Below, piece by piece: positions 1-8,359 of a stretch of 64,000 bases of DNA. The translations under genes and the position numbers were made by a program. The stretch is from Nodularia sphaerocarpa UHCC 0038 (GTDB taxonomy: Bacteria > Cyanobacteriota > Cyanobacteriia > Cyanobacteriales > Nostocaceae): positions 2,360,356 through 2,424,355 of the forward strand of contig NZ_CP060140.1 of NCBI RefSeq assembly GCF_022376295.1. Direction: 5' to 3'. The notes beneath the pieces are model-generated. The model ran no database searches and had not been told where the DNA came from. It worked only from the letters and a program-made list of their open reading frames with translations. Within the stretch, counting starts at the first letter, position 1; each line of letters begins with the position of its first letter.

Positions 1-44
1 CTAAGTTAACAAGTAATCCGCCAACTTTTTATTCATCCTCACAA

Positions 45-725
45 ATGCTCTATCTCAGAAATTTAACTTATCATCCCCCAGCCAGCCCAGCAGCGATTCT
101 CAAATCAATTAATCTAGAATTAGTACCCCAGCAGCTAGGTATGATTATTGGGCCGAGTGGTTCTGGTAAAAGTACCTTACTCGAAATTTTGTCTGGATTA
201 GCCGAACCAACTTCAGGTTCACTCTTCTGGAGAGAACAAGAACTGATTTCCGAACAGCTACAACAATTAGCCGGGTTAGTATTTCAGTTCCCCGAAAGGC
301 ACTTTTGCGGTGGTACTATTTTAGAAGAATTGCGTTTAGGGCATCCTGAATTAGGATCAGAGCGAGTCAGGGAAGCATTAAGCGAAGTGGGATTAGAGCA
401 TTTATCCCTTTCCGCCGCACCTCATGCTTTGAGTGGTGGACAGCAGAGGCGTTTAGCTTTGGCGGTACAATTGATTCGCCAGCCGAATTTACTGTTATTA
501 GATGAACCCACGGCGGGGTTAGATTGGTCAATGCGTCGGCAACTGGTAAATTTATTAGCGAAACTGAAAAAACATTGGACTCTGTTGGTAGTGACTCATG
601 ATGCTGGGGATTTGCTGGCGATCGCCGACCGATGTTGGACACTGAACCACGGTGAACTACAATCAGTAGATCCAGCCATACTAAAAGCCAAAATTCAACA
701 ACCTGTGATCACCAATGACCAATGA
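45..725 (+). CDS. ABC transporter ATP-binding protein, CbiO/EcfA-like
   Basis: This is a stand-alone nucleotide-binding subunit of 226 aa. Walker A is GPSGSGKST near residue 36, the signature is LSGGQQRR near 128, and Walker B is LLLLDEPTAGLD near 150, followed by a switch His in VVTHD. The Q-loop segment FQFPERHF resembles the energy-coupling-factor (CbiO/EcfA) branch. No permease gene lies beside it in the window, so the substrate is unknown. Its last codons run through a tandem CCAATGA heptamer repeat that continues into the start of rsmG three bases downstream, so the two genes are probably co-transcribed. Confidence 0.85.
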   Translation: MLYLRNLTYHPPASPAAILKSINLELVPQQLGMIIGPSGSGKSTLLEILSGLAEPTSGSLFWREQELISEQLQQLAGLVFQFPERHFCGGTILEELRLGHPELGSERVREALSEVGLEHLSLSAAPHALSGGQQRRLALAVQLIRQPNLLLLDEPTAGLDWSMRRQLVNLLAKLKKHWTLLVVTHDAGDLLAIADRCWTLNHGELQSVDPAILKAKIQQPVITNDQ

Positions 726-735
726 CCAATGACTA
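711..735. repeat. CCAATGA heptamer tandem repeat at a gene junction
   Basis: About three copies of the heptamer CCAATGA run across the stop of the ABC ATPase gene and the start of rsmG. Related strings occur near 28075-28095, 42543-42580 and 44503-44527, so this is a dispersed short tandem repeat of the type known from Nostocales. Confidence 0.7.
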
Positions 736-1469
736 ACTTATTGCCAGAAATGGCAGAAATATGGCAGCAAACCCTAAATTGGGAACCCAACCAACAACAG
801 CAGCAAAAATTTCAGCAGCTGTATGAATTAATTTTGACAGGTAATCAACAGTTAAATTTAACCCGCATTACCGACCCCCAAGAATTTTGGGAAAAACATC
901 TTTGGGATTCCTTGCGAGGAATTGCACCACAAGGGCAATTTATCCCCTCTCTCTCAGAAAATGCTTCTATAATTGATATCGGCACAGGTGCGGGTTTTCC
1001 CGGAATGCCCGTAGCAATTACCATGCCTAATTGTACAATAACTCTCCTAGATTCAACCCGCAAAAAAATTAATTTTATTAACGAAAGCTTGGCACAATTG
1101 ACTCTTAGCAACGCCAAAACTTTAGTTGGAAGAGCCGAAGAAATCGGACATCATCCCCAGCACCGCAAAACCTACGACATCGCTTTAATTCGCGCAGTTG
1201 GGAATGCTTCAGTTTGTGCAGAATATACTTTACCATTCCTCAAACAGGGTGGTTTAGCTATAATTTATCGTGGTAATTGGACAGAAGAAGAAACTAAATC
1301 TTTGCAAAATGCAGTTAACCAATTGGGTGGAATAATTGAATCTTTAGAACAATTTACAACACCTTTAACTAACAGCATTCGTCATTGTATCTACTTGCGA
1401 AAAATAGTCAATACTCCAGCTAGTTTTCCCCGTGGTGCGGGTGTAGCAACGCAAAAGCCTTTGTCATAG
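729..1469 (+). CDS. rsmG: 16S rRNA (guanine-527-N7)-methyltransferase RsmG
   Basis: This is RsmG (GidB), a SAM-dependent methyltransferase that makes m7G527 in 16S rRNA. The 246-aa protein has the family core: NLTRITDPQEFWEKHLWDSL near residue 42, the SAM-binding loop IDIGTGAGFPGMPVAI near 81, and the region LIRAVGNAS near 154. The length is slightly above the usual 210-240 aa. The ATG at 729 lies in a tandem CCAATGA repeat, and translation is probably coupled to the upstream ABC gene. The last 15 or so residues (FPRGAGVATQKPLS) look like read-through into repeat-type sequence. Confidence 0.93.
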   Translation: MTNLLPEMAEIWQQTLNWEPNQQQQQKFQQLYELILTGNQQLNLTRITDPQEFWEKHLWDSLRGIAPQGQFIPSLSENASIIDIGTGAGFPGMPVAITMPNCTITLLDSTRKKINFINESLAQLTLSNAKTLVGRAEEIGHHPQHRKTYDIALIRAVGNASVCAEYTLPFLKQGGLAIIYRGNWTEEETKSLQNAVNQLGGIIESLEQFTTPLTNSIRHCIYLRKIVNTPASFPRGAGVATQKPLS

Positions 1470-1470
1470 A

Positions 1471-1515
1471 ACCTCACCCCAACCCTCTCCTTACTAAGGA
1501 GAGGGAGCCGGAATC
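1471..1515. repeat. Dispersed AGGAGAGGG inverted repeat
   Basis: A CCTCTCCTTACTAAGGAGAGG-type hairpin sits downstream of rsmG. Similar sequences lie near 8163, 40710, 41125, 54357 and 58041. It may serve as a transcript end or RNA-stability hairpin, but the T-tract is weak. A GC-rich hairpin (GGGTGGGCATCCTGCCCGCC) follows at about 1575-1594. Confidence 0.6.
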
Positions 1516-1727
1516 GGCACCATACAGCATTTTACAACTAAACAAAATACACATTTTATATTATAACTCTTGTGGGGTGGGCATCCTGCCCGCCCTTGTT
1601 GATCCTTAATTTCTATTTCCTCCTATATATGGAACTTGTGTCAATCACTTAGTTATTTCTCGATCCTTGTGAAAACCAAGTAAATATTAGGTTAATAGGT
1701 GTTATTGCTGTTAGTTAATAACTAAAG

Positions 1728-3671
1728 GTGTATTATAATGTTAGTATTAAAGATGACATTTTTATTTATATGCACTCTTCTAATCATTGCTTATCATGCC
1801 TTGAGCATCAGGACATGAAGTCAAGCTTTTGGAAGCTATGGCAAAAATATGAAGATTATCTGTACCGTTGTTGCGTCAATTGGATGGGTAATGCTACTGA
1901 TGCCGAAGATGCCCTCAGTCGCGCCATGCTCAAAGCTTGGGATAAAATACGTGATTCTACGGTAGAAATTAAAAATTTTCAAGGTTGGGTAAGGCGATTA
2001 ACTTATAATGTTTGCGTGGATATCCATAGAGAGCGTCATCGGGATGTAAAACAGGTTGAGAGTTTGGAAACAATAGCTTTTGAACACAAACAGGAATTAG
2101 TAAGTCAAGAACAAAACCCCGTTATTGCTGCTACAGAACAAGAACTGAAAAGTTTTTTTTGCGTTGCTATTGATGAGTTACCCCCAAAACTGCGAGAAAC
2201 TTTTATTCTGCACTTTGAGGAAGAACTTTCATATAAACAAATTGCTCAAAACCTAAGTATTTCTTATGCTAATGTCCGCAAGCGTATTTCCCAAGCGCGG
2301 GCAATTTTGAAACAGGGATATAATCAGGATTTTATTGGGGCAGAGAATGGATGTTATACAGACTTAGGCGAGTGGAAATCTCTGGATTGTTCCCAGTCTC
2401 AAAAAAGGACTAAATCTCAGAATATTGCTCAAACAGAAGGCTGTATTAGTGACAATTCAACATTACCTGAGCAGTTAGAAACAGAGCAAATAGTCGAATA
2501 TAAACAACCAGAAGTAGTGCTAACTGTTTCCTCCTTGGTTGTCATGGATAGTCAATCCCAGAAAAAGGTTTATACCGCTAAATCCTCCTTAGAAAGAGCA
2601 GCCAGTAAATGCTACGGCTCCAACGAATTAACGCAACTAGCTAGTGACAATTGCCTGAGTTTATTTTCTTGTCAATGTGAGCTAGAAGGAATCATAATTA
2701 ACTTTGATACTTTGTCAACAATCTTTAATATCCAAGTGCAAAAGCTTGGTAAAAAATCTCAGATCAATCAGGATTATCTACAAAATTCCTGGTTTAAACA
2801 AATTGACGTTTTATTTCTGAACAAACAAGATTTGCAGAATTTTTCCATTTTTTTTCCTATTCTTAAGAATAAATTGTCTCATCTGGTGAGATGCTTCAAT
2901 TTCCAGTGCGCTCAAAACTTCCGCATGAGCGCTCAGTCAATAGCTGGGGTAGCGCAGCCAGATCCTGAGCATAGGAAAAAAATTAAACGCATATTGTTTT
3001 ATAGGTTTTATCTATTTTATTTACCAGTTTGTTGGCGACTGTGGTCTGACAGTGGAGGTTTTAAGAACAAAATACCAAATTTATCAAAGGGTATCTCTGC
3101 TAGTGCAGTGATCATCAAAAATATAGTCTTGGTCATAAAAATAATGAATCTTGATCGTCTTGCTATACTTAGCAGTTTTGCTGTTCTCAGTGGTTTTGCT
3201 TTCACTTCCACAGCCCAAGCCCAGAATGCTAACGTTGACTTCTCTGGCAATATAGAACCTGTTGTCACCATTGAGAGCAATAGAAGTGCCAATAACCCCA
3301 CTAGCTTAGATGTTGTCAGTGAGAGTCAGATTCGTTTATCTGAAATCCTGACCGTGAGTGCTAACACCAGTTTAGTTTTCAGCATCACCAATATTCTTGA
3401 CAACGGTACTATCTTATCAGGCAATCAAACATACAACGATCTAGATTTTGTCGGGGCTGAAATCAAGGATAGTAATAATATAGTTGTTCAGTCTGATACT
3501 TCACCCAGTGGAACAGCAGAGGTAGTTTCTCCCTTGGGGACACCAAGTGAAGTTCAAACACCAGTAGTTAATCAAGACTATCAGGTTGATCTGACCATTG
3601 CCAACTTGAATAGTGTATTACCTGCGGGAACTTACAAAGTTCGTCTTAGACTTAACTTAACACCTCAGTGA
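1728..3671 (+). CDS. ECF-like sigma-70 factor read in frame with a pilin-like domain
   Basis: The open frame encodes 647 aa. Residues 30-110 form sigma region 2 (LWQKYEDYLYRCCVNW, then DAEDALSRAMLKAWDKI and FQGWVRRLTYNVCVDI). Residues 145-200 form region 4 (LPPKLRETFILHFEEELSYK, then IAQNLSISYANVRKRISQAR). Residues 200-472 resemble no family I recognise. From Met473 (3144) the frame continues without a stop into a complete secreted pilin-like protein, listed separately. ATG 1770 (MHSSNH) or ATG 1815 (MKSSFW) are plausible true starts. The gene probably encodes a regulator of the adjoining fimbrial locus. Whether the protein is one fused chain, or the sigma gene lost its stop while the pilin gene keeps its own start, cannot be told here. 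Confidence 0.7.
   Translation: MYYNVSIKDDIFIYMHSSNHCLSCLEHQDMKSSFWKLWQKYEDYLYRCCVNWMGNATDAEDALSRAMLKAWDKIRDSTVEIKNFQGWVRRLTYNVCVDIHRERHRDVKQVESLETIAFEHKQELVSQEQNPVIAATEQELKSFFCVAIDELPPKLRETFILHFEEELSYKQIAQNLSISYANVRKRISQARAILKQGYNQDFIGAENGCYTDLGEWKSLDCSQSQKRTKSQNIAQTEGCISDNSTLPEQLETEQIVEYKQPEVVLTVSSLVVMDSQSQKKVYTAKSSLERAASKCYGSNELTQLASDNCLSLFSCQCELEGIIINFDTLSTIFNIQVQKLGKKSQINQDYLQNSWFKQIDVLFLNKQDLQNFSIFFPILKNKLSHLVRCFNFQCAQNFRMSAQSIAGVAQPDPEHRKKIKRILFYRFYLFYLPVCWRLWSDSGGFKNKIPNLSKGISASAVIIKNIVLVIKIMNLDRLAILSSFAVLSGFAFTSTAQAQNANVDFSGNIEPVVTIESNRSANNPTSLDVVSESQIRLSEILTVSANTSLVFSITNILDNGTILSGNQTYNDLDFVGAEIKDSNNIVVQSDTSPSGTAEVVSPLGTPSEVQTPVVNQDYQVDLTIANLNSVLPAGTYKVRLRLNLTPQ
3144..3671 (+). CDS. 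Spore-coat-U-like pilin subunit, cysteine-free paralogue
   Basis: A complete secreted protein of 175 aa begins at the internal ATG 3144: signal peptide MNLDRLAILSSFAVLSGFAF with a Thr-Ala-Gln-Ala end, then a beta-rich domain ending LPAGTYKVRLRLNLTPQ. It is a clear paralogue of the next gene (same signal peptide, same GTYxxRxxxxLTPQ end). The bases before both starts also match (TAGTCTTGG...AAAAATAATG against TAGTTTTGG...AAAAATGATG), which supports ATG 3144 as a real start created by tandem duplication. It lacks the two cysteines of its paralogue (VTIESN instead of VSCDIN). Likely role: a fimbrial subunit handled by the downstream chaperone and usher. Confidence 0.65.
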   Translation: MNLDRLAILSSFAVLSGFAFTSTAQAQNANVDFSGNIEPVVTIESNRSANNPTSLDVVSESQIRLSEILTVSANTSLVFSITNILDNGTILSGNQTYNDLDFVGAEIKDSNNIVVQSDTSPSGTAEVVSPLGTPSEVQTPVVNQDYQVDLTIANLNSVLPAGTYKVRLRLNLTPQ

Positions 3672-3769
3672 TATAACTTAGAATATTCTCATCACTACGC
3701 AGAGTAATAATTCACAATTTGGCTTCGGGAAACGTCTAACTAATGAAGAGATAAAAAATCTAGTTTTGG

Positions 3770-4303
3770 ATGCCAAAAATGATGAATTTTCCTCGTCTTG
3801 CTTTACTTAGCGGTTTTGCTGTTCTCAGTGCTGTGGCGTTTAGCCCCAAAGCCCAAGCCCAGAATGCTGACATTGACTTTACCGGAACTATTGCAGTATC
3901 TTGCGATATCAACTCCGCCACTAACGGAGAATTAGAGCCATTGGGTCCTAACCAACTCTTCGCTGATCCAGATTTTAGCGGCACAGCAGGAAATGTCAAT
4001 GTTACTTGCGATAACGGTACAACATTTACCGTCACTTCTATTGCTAATAACGGTGGTAGTGTATTCAACGACATTCAAAGGATTACGGCTAGAGTCAAGG
4101 ACGGAAACACTCAGATTGCGGTTGGTGAAGTTTCACCCACTGGTGCATCTGTTGCTAGTCCTGTAGGCGTAGCTGGTCCTGTTCAAACAGGTCCGATTGC
4201 GGCAAAAGACTACGGCGTTACTTTGCACGTTAATAACTTTGCTACAGCACTACCTGCTGGAACTTACAACATCCGTGTAAACGTTGCTCTAACACCCCAA
4301 TAA
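3770..4303 (+). CDS. Spore-coat-U-like pilin subunit
   Basis: This secreted protein has a signal peptide (MNFPRLALLSGFAVLSAVAF, cleavage after AQA) and a beta-rich domain with two cysteines (VSCDIN and VTCDNG), which probably form a disulfide. The end is LPAGTYNIRVNVALTPQ. The overall form fits the spore coat protein U/Csu-type pilin family used by archaic chaperone-usher fimbriae. In-frame ATGs lie at 3770, 3779 and 3782; alignment with the upstream paralogue favours 3782. It precedes the chaperone and usher genes and is probably their substrate. Confidence 0.7.
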   Translation: MPKMMNFPRLALLSGFAVLSAVAFSPKAQAQNADIDFTGTIAVSCDINSATNGELEPLGPNQLFADPDFSGTAGNVNVTCDNGTTFTVTSIANNGGSVFNDIQRITARVKDGNTQIAVGEVSPTGASVASPVGVAGPVQTGPIAAKDYGVTLHVNNFATALPAGTYNIRVNVALTPQ

Positions 4304-4658
4304 ATTGAGTCCATAACTCTTTGAGAGTGGGCAATTAAATTTCGTAGGGGTGAACAGCAGTTTGCCTCTACATTATATTAAATTTGAGGCATTTTCATAG
4401 CCGCGATCATCAAAAAAACTCCAAAAATTCGGACTTTGTGTGCTGCTTTGGGGTTAGTTTCGCCGCTATAGCAGCCTACAGCCAAACTCGGCTCTAAATA
4501 GTGTCCGCAATATTACAGCAATTGTCAGGGAAATGAAACAGACAACAGAAGTTAAAACCCTGTAGAGACGTTGCATGCAACGTCTCTACACTGTGGTCTC
4601 ATTAACCGCAAACTGCTGTAATGTTACTTACAGTGCAGGAACAAATTTTATCAGAGTA
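4304..4658. other. Intergenic region with a 30-bp perfect palindrome
   Basis: This gap between pilin and chaperone genes holds no recognisable gene. At 4561-4590 there is a perfect 30-bp palindrome (half: TGTAGAGACGTTGCA) of a family also found at 23828, 47348 and, degenerate, 19645 and 48125. The palindrome lies about 70 bp before the chaperone start, so it could act as a hairpin in the leader RNA. Confidence 0.6.
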
Positions 4659-5501
4659 ATGTTGAAAAGATTACCGAATATCCTACCTTTGTTGTGTTTT
4701 TTTGGCGTGGGTTTCACCTCAATACCAGCCTATAGTCAACAGTTATCTGTCTCACCTTTAGTGATTGAACGCCAAGCCGAATCAGGACAAGCTAGAGGAG
4801 TTATTGATGTAACAAATCGCTCAGATAAACCATATCGAGCCAGAGTTTCGGTTGCACCCTTTACCTATATTCGGGAAGGATTCAAGGCTTTAGAATCTAG
4901 CCCCAATGATTTAACACCCTATCTAATATTTTCTCCCCGTGAGTTAGTCATTGCACCAGGACAACAACGCTCAATTCGTTTCAATGCTAGGCTACTTCCT
5001 AGTTTACCCCAAGGGGAATATAGAGCTATGTTTTCTATTGAGGAGCTTCAAGAAAATAATGATTCTGAGCAAAAAAATCAGGTTAGTCTTTCTGTCAATA
5101 TAATTGCCACAATCTATGTGAGAAATGGCGATATTGTTCCCGTTTTGGAAGTTGAAAAAGCATTTTATGATGCTAAGTCCAAAGAAATTAGATTATTAGT
5201 GAATAATACAGGTAAAGCCACAACCCGCGCTATAACTGAATGGAATCTTAGCCAAAATGGAAAAACTGTCAACTCTAGCATTCTAGAAGAAACTACCATT
5301 ATTGCACAAGGCGATCGTTATATTAGAATCGCCTATCCTCCTCAAGGACAAACCCTGATACCAGGTACATATCAATTTTCAGGAAAACTGAAATGGGACT
5401 TTCCTAAAAAAGGAGGGGATTTACCTTTTAATGTAAATTTCACTGTTTCTCCAGAAGATATCAATCCTGAGAACAAACCTACTACACCCATCAATAATTA
5501 A
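4659..5501 (+). CDS. Periplasmic pilus-assembly chaperone (PapD/Csu-like)
   Basis: The protein starts at ATG 4659 with a signal peptide (MLKRLPNILPLLCFFGVGFT, cleaved after AYS), giving 280 aa. It then shows the first Ig-like chaperone domain: LSVSPLVIERQAESGQARGV, DVTNRSDKPYRARVSV, SPRELVIAPGQQRSIRF and LPQGEYRAMFSIEE. This matches the fimbrial chaperone fold that donates a strand to pilin subunits in the periplasm. An upstream in-frame ATG at 4575 lies inside the palindromic repeat and is unlikely. The usher gene starts 14 bp after the stop. Confidence 0.75.
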   Translation: MLKRLPNILPLLCFFGVGFTSIPAYSQQLSVSPLVIERQAESGQARGVIDVTNRSDKPYRARVSVAPFTYIREGFKALESSPNDLTPYLIFSPRELVIAPGQQRSIRFNARLLPSLPQGEYRAMFSIEELQENNDSEQKNQVSLSVNIIATIYVRNGDIVPVLEVEKAFYDAKSKEIRLLVNNTGKATTRAITEWNLSQNGKTVNSSILEETTIIAQGDRYIRIAYPPQGQTLIPGTYQFSGKLKWDFPKKGGDLPFNVNFTVSPEDINPENKPTTPINN

Positions 5502-5515
5502 ATAATGTTTGTTCT

Positions 5516-8131
5516 GTGATTTTTCATTTAATTAATCCGAGAATTGTTAATTGCTGTCCCCAGAATACTTTCAGTGCAAGTTTTAATTATACTATTGCGG
5601 AAGTTAACGATTCTCCTGTTTCCCCTCAACCAGAAGAAAAAACTTCAGAGTTTGTGATTTTACCACTAGGAATTAATGTTGGTAGACGCAATGTTTTACA
5701 ATCATCGTTTGTCAGAGGTTACGAAGATGGAGAGAAAGCGGTTAATTTTGCTGATTGGTTAATTTCTTGGCAAGATTTGACTAGAGCTTTAAACCTCAAT
5801 GTCACTACTCTACCTGATGGCGAATTAGAACTGAGAGGCGTGGGTTTAGTTAAACGCATTAACCCCAATGAATTAAGCACAGATCCCGAATTAGGTTTAG
5901 TGATTTCTATTGCCAAAATTGCCGAATTATTAGAAGTTAAAGCCGAATTTGATATTGCAGCATATGCAATTATCTTTGAACCTCCCTGGTTGAATTTTCG
6001 AGAGCAAAAAAATCGCCTCGAAGAAATTCCGGTAATATTAGAAGGATTACCCGTTGTTAATGCTCCTAATTTTACATTCTCAACTATAGGACAACAAATT
6101 AATATTAGTGGTAGCGAGAACAGTAATCAATTAACTAGTCAAGGTAATTTCACAACTATTGGGACAATCTTGGGCGGAAGTTGGTATTCTCGGATTAATC
6201 AACCAGATTTACTTGATAATACCACTTGGCAACTGCAAGAAGGACAATATTTAAGACAAGGTGATTTGAATGATTATGTAATTGGTTCCCAACCGAGTTT
6301 CTGGCAAAATCAAGGTAGAGGTGATTATTGGGGTTTTACAGCAATTAGAAGATTTGGCTTTAAAGCAGATAATCTCAATGGTGGAGGATTTACTCCCTCT
6401 CAACGTTTGCAAAGTAACACAATTAACCGTATTATTGAAGGAGCCGCAGCACCTGGAACTTTAGTACAGTTAATTTCTGGAAATGACAGAAGAATTTTTG
6501 CAGAGGTATTAGTTGATTCTTCAGGAGTTTATCGGTTTGAGAATGTTCCCATTAGTGGTATTGGGGTAAATTATCGAATTTTACTTTATCCTAACGGACA
6601 GTTAGCCAGTACCCCCATTGAACAAGAAGCGATATTTCTGAATCTTCCTGGACAGTTAACTCAAGGAACATCCAGTTTTATTGTATCAGGTGGTTTGAGT
6701 AGACAAACCAAAATTAATGACTTTTTTGGCGACTTAAACGATGTTCGCGGCGGAGTTGCTTATCGTCATGGTGTTTCAGATTCTTTAACTTTGGGTGCGG
6801 GAATTGTTTATGATCAAAGTTTATTAGGATTAGTAGATATATTTTATCAACCTAATAACTTTCCCCTCAAACTAGCTTTATCTGCTTTACAAACACCAGA
6901 GAACTTCAAATATAATGCTAATCTAGAATTTAGACCATCTCCTAAATTAAATCTCAATTTGTTCGGGAATGAAGTCTTTCAAAGCTTTAATTTTAATTGG
7001 ATTGCTGCTCCTAGTATAATTATAAGTAGCGCTGGAAATAACTCAAGTAATATTATCAATGCTGGAATTAACTTTAACAGAAAGTTTGGCAATATATTTA
7101 CTTTTTCGAGTGTCAAAATAGATAATAAAGGACAATTAGATTTATCATCTAATGCTCGTTGGCGTAAATTGAATTTTTCCTCTAGATCCAATGCAACTAA
7201 TACAGCATTAGGATTAATTTATGATGGTTCTATTTTTAATTTACCTGGGAATGAGTCTTTAAATTTAGGTTACGAAACTACCAATTCTCATAATCGCACT
7301 AATGATTTATTGAGTTTAAAATGGAAGTATCAATCACCATATCGCCAAAGTGATAGACGTTCTGTTTGGGATTTTGATCTAGGTTATGGTATCGGTTCTC
7401 AAGGTAGTGGTTTTTTAGCTTCTGTTTCTACTTTTGTGATTCCGGGTTTGTCTCTACGTTTGCGTTACGATGGAGTTTCTACTACTTCAGATATCGCTGC
7501 TTTTCGCATTGAACTGAGTTCAGCAGCCAATTTTAGCCCTAATTTTAGCCCCGCAGATAGTCGATTTGAACGGTTACGCAGTGAAGGGGGAATTTTTATT
7601 CAACCTTTCTTAGATAAGAATAATAATGGCATTTTGGATAATAACGAAGAGATTTATACTCAAGATATTGAGCTATTATTAATCCTCAATAACAAAAAAT
7701 TTAATCCGAGTTTCTCAAATGTTACAAAAGAAGGTGTTTTATTAAAGCTTGCGCCGGGAATTTACCGAGTTGATTTAGATCCTGCTGGATATCCTCTCGA
7801 CTGGAAACCTGCTGAAGTTGCTGCTGCTATAGAAGTTGTTGCTGGTAGTTATACAACTTTTTCTATACCTTTTGTTGCTTCTTACACTTTAGCTGGAACT
7901 GTGACTGACTCAGAGGGAAATCCCGTTGCTGGTGCTAAGGTGGAAGCGATTAATCCTGATACTAATTCCTCAGTGGTTTCTATTACTAATAGTGCTGGGA
8001 TTTTCTATTTAGAACAATTACCATTAGGTACATATCAATTACAGGTGAATGGTAAATCTGCGGAACCTCAGACGATTACAATTAATCCAGATGATGAAAC
8101 TTTGCAGGAATTAAATTTAAAGTTGCCTTAA
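5516..8131 (+). CDS. Outer-membrane usher-like protein with C-terminal regulatory-like Ig domain
   Basis: The 871-aa protein is rich in short beta-strand stretches of barrel type over roughly residues 190-680 (for example GTILGGSWYSRINQPD, GLSRQTKINDFFGDLNDVRG, YRHGVSDSLTLGAGIVYDQS). It ends with a carboxypeptidase-regulatory-like domain (AGTVTDSEGNPVAGAKVEAI ... GIFYLEQLPLGTYQLQV). Position after the chaperone and the strand pattern suggest the usher that threads subunits across the outer membrane. The frame opens only with a GTG at 5516 and no convincing signal peptide is visible. An ATG at 5505 gives just MFVL then stop, so the N-terminus may be frameshifted. Confidence 0.6.
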   Translation: MIFHLINPRIVNCCPQNTFSASFNYTIAEVNDSPVSPQPEEKTSEFVILPLGINVGRRNVLQSSFVRGYEDGEKAVNFADWLISWQDLTRALNLNVTTLPDGELELRGVGLVKRINPNELSTDPELGLVISIAKIAELLEVKAEFDIAAYAIIFEPPWLNFREQKNRLEEIPVILEGLPVVNAPNFTFSTIGQQINISGSENSNQLTSQGNFTTIGTILGGSWYSRINQPDLLDNTTWQLQEGQYLRQGDLNDYVIGSQPSFWQNQGRGDYWGFTAIRRFGFKADNLNGGGFTPSQRLQSNTINRIIEGAAAPGTLVQLISGNDRRIFAEVLVDSSGVYRFENVPISGIGVNYRILLYPNGQLASTPIEQEAIFLNLPGQLTQGTSSFIVSGGLSRQTKINDFFGDLNDVRGGVAYRHGVSDSLTLGAGIVYDQSLLGLVDIFYQPNNFPLKLALSALQTPENFKYNANLEFRPSPKLNLNLFGNEVFQSFNFNWIAAPSIIISSAGNNSSNIINAGINFNRKFGNIFTFSSVKIDNKGQLDLSSNARWRKLNFSSRSNATNTALGLIYDGSIFNLPGNESLNLGYETTNSHNRTNDLLSLKWKYQSPYRQSDRRSVWDFDLGYGIGSQGSGFLASVSTFVIPGLSLRLRYDGVSTTSDIAAFRIELSSAANFSPNFSPADSRFERLRSEGGIFIQPFLDKNNNGILDNNEEIYTQDIELLLILNNKKFNPSFSNVTKEGVLLKLAPGIYRVDLDPAGYPLDWKPAEVAAAIEVVAGSYTTFSIPFVASYTLAGTVTDSEGNPVAGAKVEAINPDTNSSVVSITNSAGIFYLEQLPLGTYQLQVNGKSAEPQTITINPDDETLQELNLKLP

Positions 8132-8162
8132 GTAACATTCAATGTATGTTAACAAATATAAA

Positions 8163-8324
8163 ACCTCACCCCATCCCTCTCCTTCTCCCAAAGGGAGACG
8201 CTACGCGAAGGAAAGGAGAGGGAGCCGGAATTAGGTTTTTGTTATACATCATTTGATTGATAAGTTAAAATACTTGGATTAAGAACCCCACCCCCAACCC
8301 CCTCCCCGCAAGCGAGGAGGGGGC
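8163..8324. repeat. Two dispersed GC-rich hairpin repeats
   Basis: Positions 8163-8236 hold an interrupted copy of the CCTCACCCC...GGAGAGGGAGCCGGAA repeat, and 8284-8324 hold an ACCCCCTCCCCGCAAGCGAGGAGGGGG hairpin. They fill the gap between the convergent usher and glycoside-hydrolase-like genes and could help end both transcripts. Confidence 0.55.
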
Positions 8325-8359
8325 TATGATATACTTTATATGATTAGGAAACTCGATAT

